This document shows, in pieces, positions 25,101 through 37,100 of a stretch of DNA of 64,000 nucleotides. The stretch comes from Aselliscus stoliczkanus (Eukaryota > Chordata > Mammalia > Chiroptera > Hipposideridae): positions 30,523,501-30,587,500 of the forward strand of contig CM066735.1 in NCBI GenBank assembly GCA_033961575.1. The letters are read 5' to 3'. The position numbers and the translations under genes were made by a program. Numbering within the stretch: the stretch's first letter is position 1; the number at the start of each line of letters is the position of its first letter. Under the pieces are notes generated by a model. The model did not search any database. It saw nothing but the letters and a program-made list of their open reading frames with translations, and was not told where the DNA came from.

Positions 25101-28100
25101 TTACAGTAATAAATAAAATAGTAACACTATAGGATGAAATACCTTCTGCCATGAGGATGGCCTGAGGGAGAGCGAGGACTGCGACCTCTTTGATTGACAG
25201 CCTGTACCATTAGCCGTCCAGTACAACTGACGCGGCCCTGTCAGACACAACAGGAAAAGACATTATTTGCTATGCAGAACAACTAACTGTTAAGCACTGC
25301 TCATTCTCCTATGCTTCATAAGACATTAACGAATCAGTGCTCCATATTAGTGATGACACCAACCCCTCACAGAAATGTATTCTCCCTGAGTTAAATAAGC
25401 TTTACTGTTTTATCTACGGTATTTAAAATGACAATCCTCACAGAATTAGCTGTAATCTGCTAAGGACTCCCAAGCACGTGACATTGAGTTGTAAAATACA
25501 GCATCAGGACATGGCTGTCTTCTGATTCCATTTTCATGGTCACATAGCTACTGCTTGTAGCTAATTCTGAAATCAAACTAGATAACTTTAGGTTTCTGTC
25601 AGATCTTTTCAGTAAACATATTTATTAAATGTTAGTGTTACCCCTTCCAAAAAGTCCATTTTAGAAGAGACGCAGCAGATAAAATGAGCATTATATTGGG
25701 TTGTCGGAAAAGTCATGATTCATTTTTGCAATAGATGGCGCTAGTTCATTTTTGCAAGTACTAGAGTCATTTGTATGTATGTTCTGCTATGTCATTTGAC
25801 AGTGAAAAGTTCTAGCTTCATTCTAAAAAAAAACATTGAGCGATTTGGTTGAGTTTTGGAGATTTTACAACAAGTTGAAGATAGAAGACCAAACTGCATT
25901 TTCGCCATATTTTATTGTTTTACTTCTGTAAAGGAAACAATGTGCGTCAAGCTTGTGAAAAGTTGCGTAAAGTTTACGGTGACAATGCTCAATAAGAACT
26001 TCAATGCCATTGATGGTTCACGAAATTCCGTGCTGGTGATTTTGATCTCAACGAACTCCTCGGTTAGGGAGGCCCACTGAGGTTGATGATAAGATAAAGG
26101 CATTGATTGAGTCAAACCCACGTTACACAACATGAGAGATTGCAGAGACATTGAACATCCATCATTCAAGTGCTCATGACCACCTGAAGAAGCTGGGATA
26201 CATAAGCAAGCTTGATATTTGGGTTCTGCATGAACTAAAAGAAGTTCATTTGACGGCGTGTATAAACATCTGCAATATGCTCATTAAATGTGAGGGAAAC
26301 GATCCTTTTTTGAAGCGACTGATAACTGATGAGGAGAAGTAGATTGTTTACAACAATGTGGTGCACAAATGGTCTTGGGCCCAACATGATGATTCATCTC
26401 AAACAACATCGAAAGCAGACATTCATCAGAGGAAGGTTATGCTCTCAGTGTGGTGGGATTTTAAAGGTGGTGTGTTTTTCAAATCCTACCAAGGAACCAA
26501 ACAATCAATTCAAATGTGTACTGTCGGCAATTGGAAAGTTTGATTGAATCCATCATCCAGAAATGTACAGAGCTTGTTCATTGTAAAGGAGTTGTGTTCC
26601 ATCGCGACAACACAAGACCACACACAAGTCTGATCACCCGTCAAAAATTATTGGAGTTTGGATGGGATGTGTTGCCACACCCATCATACTCTCCTGACCT
26701 TGCGCCATCAGACTTCCACTTGTTTCGCTCTTTTTAAAACTCTTTGCGTGGCATAACATTCAATTCAGATGAGGCTGTAAATCAGCACCTTGTTCAGTTT
26801 TTCGCAAATAAAGACAGGTCCTTCTATGAACGAGGAATTATGAAGCTCACTGAAAGATGGCAAAAGGTCATCGAACAAAACAGGCAGTGTATCACTGATT
26901 GATCTTTGTTCTTTATATAAATACGATTTTTGAAAAACAGAAAGAAATATGTCATGACTTTTCCGACAACCCTACAGAAGTATGCACAAGGGTGCCAAGG
27001 AGAGCATCAAGAGTACAGGGCACCATGTTCGCGTGACATGAACATATTTGAGATTTAAAATCCAGAAGCAGTTAAATACCTGAAACGTGGGTCATATAAG
27101 GGCCTATCTAATGAAAAGCTGTATTTTATCTCTTAAATTTGCCAACTGAAAAAAATTTTTTTTTTTTTTTTTGAGGGCAGTGTCACTGGCCCTCATAAGT
27201 GGTACCCGAACCGGGGCCGCTGTCTTCCCAAACCAGCGCTTAACTGTGGCGCCACTCAGCCAGCACCAACTGAAAATTTGACAGATGCTGTCTTATGGAT
27301 AGACAAAATATTTAGAGGGTGCAGATGACATGAATAAATCACTCACTGATAGTTTGTTTTACCTCTTCTCTAATCACTTCCCTCACAATTATAAGCAGAG
27401 TAGCAAAATAGATGATGTTCTCTCCTTCACTTTCTCACCTCCTAGGAGAATGAGCAGATGTACTTATAAATCCTGACAATGGCCAAAAGGGAACAGCAAG
27501 AAAGGAAACTTGAGAAGCAGATTTATTGATTAGACTTAGGGAATTCTAGATCAAGGTTGAAAAGCAGCCCTCACATGCACTTACAGTCAAAATAAAATTT
27601 ACCACTGACTCCCACTTTCATTCTAAGTGGCCAATGTAGACAGGTAACAGAAGCAAGAGGTGTGTCATTTTGAAGAACTGCTTTCTGAGTTCCAACTGAG
27701 AGTGGGCTGGGATGAGGGAGAAGACACTGTGCAGGGGACACAGAGGGAAAACCCCCACAGCAGGATTCCATGAAGAGCGAGGATCCCGTCAGGGGGGCTC
27801 TGCAGATCCTCTCAAAGCCGGGACTTGCTGAGGGCCAGAACCACCCAGAAAAGGCAGAGACACATGAGGATGTAATGTAGATAGAAGAATTAGGAATTAC
27901 CAAATAGAGATCGTAGTAAACACCCTCAAGTAGTCCTACACCATTAGATATGTAAATTCCCCTAGCATTCACAGTACAGTCATGCCTCCGTTTGTGAGCA
28001 TAATTCCTTCCAGAAACAAACCGCTCATATTGCAAGACATTGCTTGTTTACCAAGTTAAAATGTATTATTAGGTTGGTGCAAAAGTAATAGCAGTTTTTG

Positions 28101-31100
28101 CCATTACTCGCACCAGCCTTATAGGAATGTTTGCTCGTCCTGTGGAACACTCGCAAACCTAGTCAATCACAATCCAAGGTTTTAGTGTATTTGCTATTGA
28201 GGTCACAGTTGAGACACTGCTTTTCCTGAAAATTTCCAAGGAGACATGAAGTATGACATTATGAAGGGGAATTATTTCTGACTTAGATTAATTGTATCTG
28301 AAGTTCAGTCCCCATGATATAAATGCTGTTAATGCTGAACTCTTGGCAAACACTTGTGATTCCCTTAAGCTAGCTTGAACCCTGAAAATTAATTTCATCT
28401 AACCCTTCCTAATCTATGCCTGCTATAGAAAAATCTAGATGTGACTTCCTTAGAAGACACCATTATAAATTACCCAACAGATGCAGCCTAGTAGAGACTT
28501 GAACAAATGAACATGTAAGACTTATGACTCTTTTTGAGTTCGAAGACAAGACTGTGTATGTTTTGTTTTACACAAATACCTTCAACTATACTGATATATG
28601 TGATATGGCTTCCTTACTATTGGCTTGGCTGCTTCAACTAATAATTTTAGTTTGGATAGATTTTTCCATGTGGTATAAAACCCAGAGGATCCACAAGGGA
28701 AATTAATGTTAACTAATCACTTATGTGGTCAGAAAAAGATATATGTTAAATTACATCTTTAACCCTGAATTTCGGGAGCAGATACTGTTGCTTAAAAAAA
28801 AAAATAGCAAAATTTCCTCTAACCTGAATTGGAGTTTTGACTTTTCCTAAAACTTGGGGCAAATCACTGAATTTGTTCAAGCCTTTTTTTTGCTTCTGTA
28901 AAAACTGGGGCTGGGCCGGCCGAGTGGCACGGTGGTTGGGAGCTGGCTTGGGAGGCCAGCGACCCCAGTTCGGATCCCACCTATGAGGGCCAGTGACACT
29001 GCCCTCTAAAAAAACAAAAACAAAAACAAAACTGGGGTGCTGTGTCTCATGAGAAGCTTGTAAAAATTAAATGATAAAACCTAACATGATCTTACAAATA
29101 TCAAATTGTACAGTAGTTGCCCTTATCCGCGAGGGATATGTTCCAAGATCCCCAGTGGGTGCCTGAAACCTTGGATAGTACCAAATGTACATACCTATGA
29201 TAAAGTAAGAGATGAACAACAATAACTAAGAACAAAAATAAAACAATTAGAACAATATACTGTAATTACAGTTACATGAATGTGGTCTCTCAAAATATCT
29301 GGGGTGAACCACAGACACCTTCGTATGACACTCCCTAGCTCTGGAGTCAGTCTGGGTTTGTAAACCAGTCTGTCCTTTATAGCTGAGTGACTTCCAGCAG
29401 GTAACTTAACCACCTAAGTAAGTTTCCTTATCCGTAAAATACAACCATATTGTTAATCCTGCATAGGTGCTTATGAAGATTAAACGAGTTAATAGGTGTA
29501 AAAGATTTGGTATTGTGTTTTTTTCTACGTAGTAAATGCTCAAAATAGTAAATTATTATAACAGTATAGAAGAATTATAATAATAATGACATGGCTATGA
29601 AGCATCCCTTAGAAGTGTTTCATTGCACAGTTTTTTCCCCACATGTAATGGAGTTTCTTTCCTTTCTTCCTCCCTCCGCCTCCCTTTTTTTTTCTTCTTG
29701 TATTAGGATGTAACTTATTCCAAAGGAAAACAAAATACTCTTAGCAAACAAGGCAGAATATGTGGAGAGTAGATCAACCTTTTTAACTTACGCTAGTTAG
29801 TGCTGGAAAGGTGCGCAGCACACAGGTATATTCAAGGTGTTTGTGGGATGGCTGATCTGAGGTATTAGATGGAGGAGCCTCCACTCAACTCTAACCATTT
29901 CACTATGCTTAGTATCAGTCCTGTCTCTTCTCTCTCCAAAAACAGGGTCAACAGGTTGGCATACTACTATGCAAAGATTACATGTTTCTACAGTGTTTTC
30001 AAGATTTTCACTTCTACTGCTTAGCACCATATGCACAGATATTGCCACAGGTATTTCCTAAACTTCCCAATTGAAGAAAAAGGAATATGTTGCTATCATC
30101 ACTACGTCATCCTTCACTTCTGAACTTAAAGGGGGAAGGTATGGTCTTCAGGAGGCGGGATGATTGGTGTGATAATATAGTTTACTGGCTAAACACATTA
30201 CTAATTACTAAATGCCCGGGAGCATTTAAAAAGCATCCAAACTAAGAAGTTGTATAATTTTAACATTTTCATTTGAAAAAAAAAATCTGAAATTCAGTGA
30301 AGCATTTTTTGAAAAGATGCCTCAAATGTGCACAATTGAAAGTTCAGGTTTTTAAGTCTGAACATCCTTATTTGTGAGGAAGAGCAGACAAAATTAAAAT
30401 CAATTTTAATCATCCTAATGTGCTAATAATTATCCCTAGTGATCATCATAATTAGCAGGCTCTGGGGCACATGAATGCAACCTCATTTGCTGTTAACTTT
30501 CTCATTTCTTTCTGCTTTATTATTAACACATGAAGTAATAATGTTTAAAGTGAAGCTTGAAAGGAGCCAGGCAACCTTACAATGCTAAGGCAAAACAATC
30601 AACAAACTAACTTTTTAAATTTAACTCAGCTGTGTGTAACTTTTCTCTTCCAAACATATCCACAGTTTAAAGCTATAGTACAAGTAATAAGTTTGAATTC
30701 TTAAAGTGATTCTGTATTAAACATCCAGCTTGTAAAGATTATTTGATGCCTCATGCAAGGCCAATTATTTATACAGTATGGAAATAACATTTATACTTCC
30801 TAGTTTATGAAATTTAACTTGTGACACACAGATCTTTATAAAAACTTGCCACTTGTATACATAATGCAATGTGAGGAAACATCAAACTGCAAAACAGCCA
30901 TTCCAAAATCCAAGTGCAATACAGAGTAACTTAGCAACACACCAAAACAAAGGAAAACATTCGTGTTTAGATTCAGTTGTATCTTAAAGACAGGATTACA
31001 GTCTAAAATAAATTGTATTTGTGATTTTCAATTTGGCATCATGTTTGGTGTAGCACCACACAATCTCATTATTTCACTAAACTATGCGCTTACTTTGGTC

Positions 31101-34100
31101 TCTTATGAATTGCCTGAGCAGCACACTGTGTGCACGATGCACAGCCTAGCACACGCTTAGGGCTGTGTGTTCTCTCCCAAATAGAATTTGGATGCAGTCA
31201 ACAATAACTAACGTGTTTCTTATTCCCCAAAGGTTAACCCAGGTGGAAAAATATTCTATAAACTATTCTGCTGAACTGTAGTATTTTCCTCTTTCTTTGG
31301 TTCTCACCCTTTCCCTTGGCCGCTTTCTGTGACGATTTTCCACTGCTCAGGGATGCTCTGCTGTCTGTGTTTCATTACTGAACCAATCAATGTTTCCACT
31401 CCAACTTCTTCCTCTTTCCCTTGGTTATGTCACATTGTGTAGGCTACAGTGTACCAGAAAAAAAAATGGGTGTAGTTGTCTTCCTTTCAAAACCAAATAC
31501 TTTGAAAATGTGAAAAAATGTTTAGGTAGCCAAAGGGCATCAAGGCAGTAGGGAGTCAACTTCACTTTTGTGTTGACTACATGTTATGCTTTTGGGATTA
31601 ATACATCTTGAGGAATTTAGCTTTTACTTTGGAAATTTTTTTTTTCAGTGCCTACTTATGTCATGCTTCTTTTAAATTATGTTTTAATTCAGAAATTACA
31701 AGAATGGTAAAATACTTTAGTGTACAATAACAGATGTTACAAAGTTGAGCTTATGATACCGTTAAACGTTTCAATCACAGTATTCTCATGGCAACAAGTG
31801 ATAACTTATGCCAAAGGTTAGGTAGAAAAATGGTCTGCCCCTTGTCTTGGTTTAAATACCACTTTGTTTTTCTTTAGTTTTTTTTTTTAGCTGACCCATC
31901 CTGCCACCTGTTGGCAGTTCAACGGCAACTCAGCTCGGGCTGGGCATTGAACCGCCATTGCTCAGAGCTCAGCTCGCACTCTTGAGCAAGCTCTTAACCA
32001 ACTGAGCCACTCGGCCGGCCCAGCCACTTTGTTTTTCTAATGGGTAGTGAAGTTCAATCCCATTTCAAGGTGACAACTCACAAAACCTACATCTGGCATA
32101 CTTGGACATACCGACTACTTACTTAAGACCCCAAGATAGAAAAGGAGTTTTATTCTAGAAATTAAAATCAACCAGGCAGAATGCTCAGAAACTTGGAACA
32201 GCAACTACTACCATGTGCCGTAAATATAAACATTCTCTCACAATTTCAATTGGAGGCCTAAATGCCCGCTTTTAGGATTTCCTCAGATTCTTTCCCTGAG
32301 TTTTCTCTCCACTGCATGCCTTTGGTCATTTAGGTAGAAAAGGGGACCTTAGAATACTGGATGGATTAACTAACCTTGAGACAGTGGGATTCCAGATATC
32401 AGGAACTACTCTGGTTACTGTGATCTCTGGGGTTCTCTAAATCTTTTGCTCCCTGAGAGCCATCATATTATTGTTTGCTTCATCACAGGAGGGATATTCT
32501 CTTAGCAGTGTTGGGCTATGGCTACCTGATGTAAACTGGCCCAATTCTTATTTATTTGCCTTCTCTTCAAAGGGTCTAATTGCCAGACAGGCTTAGCCAC
32601 GGAGCTTATCCTGAGATTTGGCAAAGCGGCAGAATTCACCAGGACCTGGGAGGAGGGCGGTGACTGCTCTCTTTTGGGCTTTCCCTTGGCCCTGAGTGTG
32701 CTGGAGCCCAGAGCAGCTTCCCAGCTTCATGTGTGGCTACTGTCAGCTGTGCTGTGGGTGTGGCCAGGCCTCTAGCTCCCAAGCCTGCAGCTGTGGCAGT
32801 CGTGGCACGGCCACATCTGCTGCCTAACTCCTTTCCCATGGGGGTGGTCAAAAGGAAAAGCCAGGAGGTTGCAAGACCACACACCAGCAACATGTTGGGT
32901 AGAAATCCCATTCCTGACCGACCTGCTTACTTTCTAACAGTGCTGTGGGAGCGGAATGCCTAGAAACAGAGCTGATCCTGTACATCCTGATCGCGCGGCT
33001 TCCGCCAGCTCGTTGGGCCGATTCTCTAAGGCAGGGTTATTTGTGTCTTGAATTAAAATAAGTAGCATTTATTGAAAGCACATTATGTCCCAGGTAAACT
33101 GAGTGCTTTACATGTGTTATTTAAATCCACATTATTCTCAGTGCATGAAAGAGGAAACAGGAACAGAGAGGATAAATGACTGGCTGAAGGTCACACAGGT
33201 TGGGAGCTGCAGAGCTAGAATTCCAACTCAGATCTGCCCAAAGCCAAAGGCCATGCTTTTAACCCCTGAACTATACCATCTAGATTTTTTAGTGTCAACA
33301 CTGCTCTACAATTCTGGTATGTCTTTGTTGTGCAATTTCTTTCTTTTGATTTCTGTCCCTTCCTCCTTTTCTATGTTTACAAAGGGGATCTACAGCAGCC
33401 CTCCTTTATCTAGTGACTTCTTCATGGTTTGTTAGCAGTTACATGCTCAGCGACCATGAACCCCGAGGCCGGCCTGCTGTCTTCACCCCTGTAGACCACA
33501 TCACCGCTGGCCAGGAGCAGCAAGGCTTTCCCACATGTAAACAAACATTAGTGTAAATTTAAGAAGACCACATGTAGACGCATAAACTGAAGAAGGGAAA
33601 GAGTGAGAACCAAAGAAAGAGGAAAATACTACAGTTCAGCAGAATAGTTTATAGAATATTTTTCCACCTGGGTTAACCTTTGGGGAATAAGAAACACGTT
33701 AGTTATTGTTGACTGCATCCAAATTCTGCTTGGGAGAGAATGCACAGCTCTAAGTGTACGCTAGGCTGTATAGTTATACATTTTTCCTCTTTTGTTCTAT
33801 AAAATTGCTTACTTCAGTAACAGTTGAAACTATTTGGCAGGGGGAAATGCCTCCAAATCTACAGCAGGACCCCAGTACTGGCAAGTGTTTATGGAATGCA
33901 GTTAATTCTGTTTCCATAATACATCCCAGCATACACAGGGGAGAGAAGAATAAAGAACCAAATATGAAGGAAAACTGTGGATTTTGTGGACTTCTCCACT
34001 ATCTTTTTTAATAGGCAGAAACCTGAAAATTGAAATTTGTTAATAGTCAAGGGAACATTCTGAAGATACGGCAAGAAAAAAACAACAAAAGTTCCACTTT

Positions 34101-37100
34101 TGTTCCCTCAAAAACACCAAACATGAACACAAATATAAGCATTAAAATGTAACTTTTATAGTAAAGGTTGTGATTTTCACTATTTGTCAATGTGATGGTC
34201 ATGAATTCATGGAGTGAAAAATGAGACTCTCAAGAAGGTGCATTAACATGTAACCTGTTTGCTGCCAGTGATGGTTTGCTGTGCTCTATCACGACCTGAT
34301 TGGTGGATAATTTGAGTTTCATCCTAATCTTAACATCATTGCAGAAATAAATCTTTATATAACAATGTAATATTAAGATAGGATGAGCATCATACAAACT
34401 TTTAGAAGTTTGTAAGCTTTGCTAAAATTATTTGTATAATTTTCTAACACTAAATATTTCCTCCAAAAGAAATAATGAAATAAAGAACGATATAAATAGA
34501 TCAGAGGTTTTAAAAAGATGACTTCAGGACAATCTTCATTAGTTATATAATAAAATTGTTAATTTTAGCTTCCTTAAAAAAAAGTATTATTGACATGACT
34601 TCTGCGGACTTTGTAAAATTCTCCTGTCACACATTGAGCTCTTACGGTACAAAATCACTTCTTATTTTTGTGTCCCCTGTAACCAGCTTAGTGCCTAAAA
34701 GATACAAGATACTAATTTGCAGTCTTGAAATGGGAACATGATACCCAGATAGCTACCTATTAAATTCCAAATAATCAGTTGATTTTTTGACCCTAAATTT
34801 AAGGGATGAAAACAAACAAAAAAGCCTGAATGCTATACAGAAGTCCCCGTCTACCTTATCTGCAGGGGACACAGTCCAAGACCCCCAGTGGATGCCTGAA
34901 ACTGCGGATAATACCAAACATTACTTATACTATGTTTTTTCCTATACATGCATACCTATGATAAAGTTTAATTTATAAATCAGGCAGAGTTAGAGATGAA
35001 CAACAATAACTAATAATAAAATAGAACAATTATAACTATACTGCAATAAAAGTTATGTGAATGTGGCCTCTAAGTATCTTACTATGCTGTACGTACAGCT
35101 TGCATATGCTGGACAAAGGGATGAGTCACATCCCAGGGCAGGACAGTGCAAGATTTCATCATGCTACTCAGAGTGGAACGCAATTTAAAACAATTTAAAA
35201 TTTCTGAATTGCTTATTTCTGGACCACAGATGACCACTGGTAACCAAAACCATGTAAAACAAAACTACAGATAAGAGGGGACTTCTATATATGGATGCTA
35301 TCAAAATTATAATTTTTCTACACTTACACATACTTAAATTCCATTGAATTAAGTATGCATGTATTTCTTTTAAATATTTTACTTTTTTATTTTTCTACTA
35401 CAGTATACGCACACTTCCTCCTTTTTTCCTTCCTATCTGAAGTGATATTTTTATTTAATTTGTTTACTGACTTATTTTGTCGCAGGACTTTGTCCTCTCC
35501 ACTACTAAACCCCATCACCTACGTAATAGGTGTACATATTAAGACCTCAATAATATTTTTGGAAAGAATGGACATCTGCACCAGAATTATCAATCTAAAA
35601 AACAAATGATGGAGTAAATAAATACGCATGAAATGAAGAATTTTTCTATCCTCCAAAACTGAGATGGATGTAGAAATTGGGGAAATAGTTTCAAATCAGA
35701 GGTATGATTTCACTTTTTTTTTTTTAAATCGGGGAACCGGGGAAGGGGAACAGACAAGTTGCCGTCCTTTTGTTCTTCAGTCTAGTTGTGGAGGACATTG
35801 CTTCACTGGCCCATATTGGTATCGTCATTGCACTCTTCCCGGATGAGGCAGATCGGTCCCTGGCCATTGGACAGCTGCTTACAGTGGTTCATGCCAGCTG
35901 CTGGTCACTCACTGTAGCCTATGGTAGCCCACTGCAGCAGGGGCTGCAGCCTATGCCGTCGCTGGAGACTCACAGCAGCCCAACTCCAGGTGGAGCTGTT
36001 GTTAGCTGTAGAGGGCAGTGTCACTGGCCCTCATGTGGGATCCGAACCGGGGCCCTGCTGTTTGGAGCTGGCTTCTGAAGCCAGCTCTTAACGAACGCAC
36101 CACTTGGCTGGCCCTGATTTAACTTTTTTTTAGTTTCAGGTGTGATTCCACCTTTTAATTACACAGTTCCTCTGTCCAAATAAATGCCTATAAGAGCTAG
36201 ACAATTGACTCTTAAAGAGTGCTTCCCATACTGACCCCTTCCCTCACATCTGAAAATCTGCATATAACTTTTCATTCCCCTAAAACTACTAATAGCTTAT
36301 TGTTGACCAGAAACCTTACCGATAACATACAGTCAGTTAACACATATTTTGTATGTTATGTGTGTTATTACTGTATTCTTACAATAAAGCAAGCTAGAGA
36401 GAAGAAAATGTTAAGAAAATCCTAAGGAAGAGAAAATATATTTACAATATTTATTGAAAACAACCCATGTATAAGTGGACTCATGCAGTTCAAACCTGTG
36501 CTGTTCAAGGGTCAACTGTACACAGAAATGAAGCAAGACCATGCTGTTCTTTACCTGAGGGTTTGCAGCCATAATTGTGTAATTCCCATCATCATCTAGG
36601 GTGGAAGCCATGGTATGGAGAGAGCAGGTCCCATCGAGATCTCTCTGGATGGTATAATGATCATTCTTTGGGGAGATCTGCTTTCCATCTTTAAACCAAT
36701 AGATCTGTGAAAGGAAACAAAGATTAAAAATTAAGGATGTCTGTTTGGGGGACTGATTATGTGGTCTGCAGAGCTCATCTGAGTTTTCATGTTAAAATGT
36801 TAAACAGAACACCTGAATAGGAAATTGACTTTTGAATTAAAAAAAAAAAAGTAGCTAACAAGCAAGTTTAATTCTATTTTGGTTTTTAAAAATTATATAT
36901 CCTCCTTTTTACTTGTTAAAATCTATATATAAGTAGGTATTCAAATTCATATATTATTTATATGGAGGATCTATATTGAATGTTGACAGTGATTATTCCT
37001 GAGGTGGCATTATATTCAATAGGTATTTTTCTTTTTGCTTCTATTTTCAAATGTACTGAATTAAATGTACTGAATTAAAATGTATTACTTGTAAAGTGAA

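Larger units (their letters stand above)
25238..36554. other. PALLD intron within Ig3 (11.3 kb)
   Basis: This is one of the two longest introns in the window and the most transposon-rich. It holds a full-length mariner, a MADE1-like mini-element, two MER2-like elements, five SINEs, MIRs, a Tigger-like element by the 5' splice donor, and a large inverted repeat. The remaining stretches (about 29.6-31.1 kb, 32.1-33.0 kb, 33.8-34.8 kb) are unassigned. Confidence 0.6.

Noticed and set aside
27571..28035. 154-codon minus-strand open frame
   Set aside because: It runs partly into a DNA-transposon fragment and has no recognisable domain; probably chance.
32636..32911. 91-codon minus frame with a hydrophobic N-terminus in a GC-richer patch
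   Set aside because: No homology I recognise and open frames occur on both strands; I could not support a gene or pseudogene.
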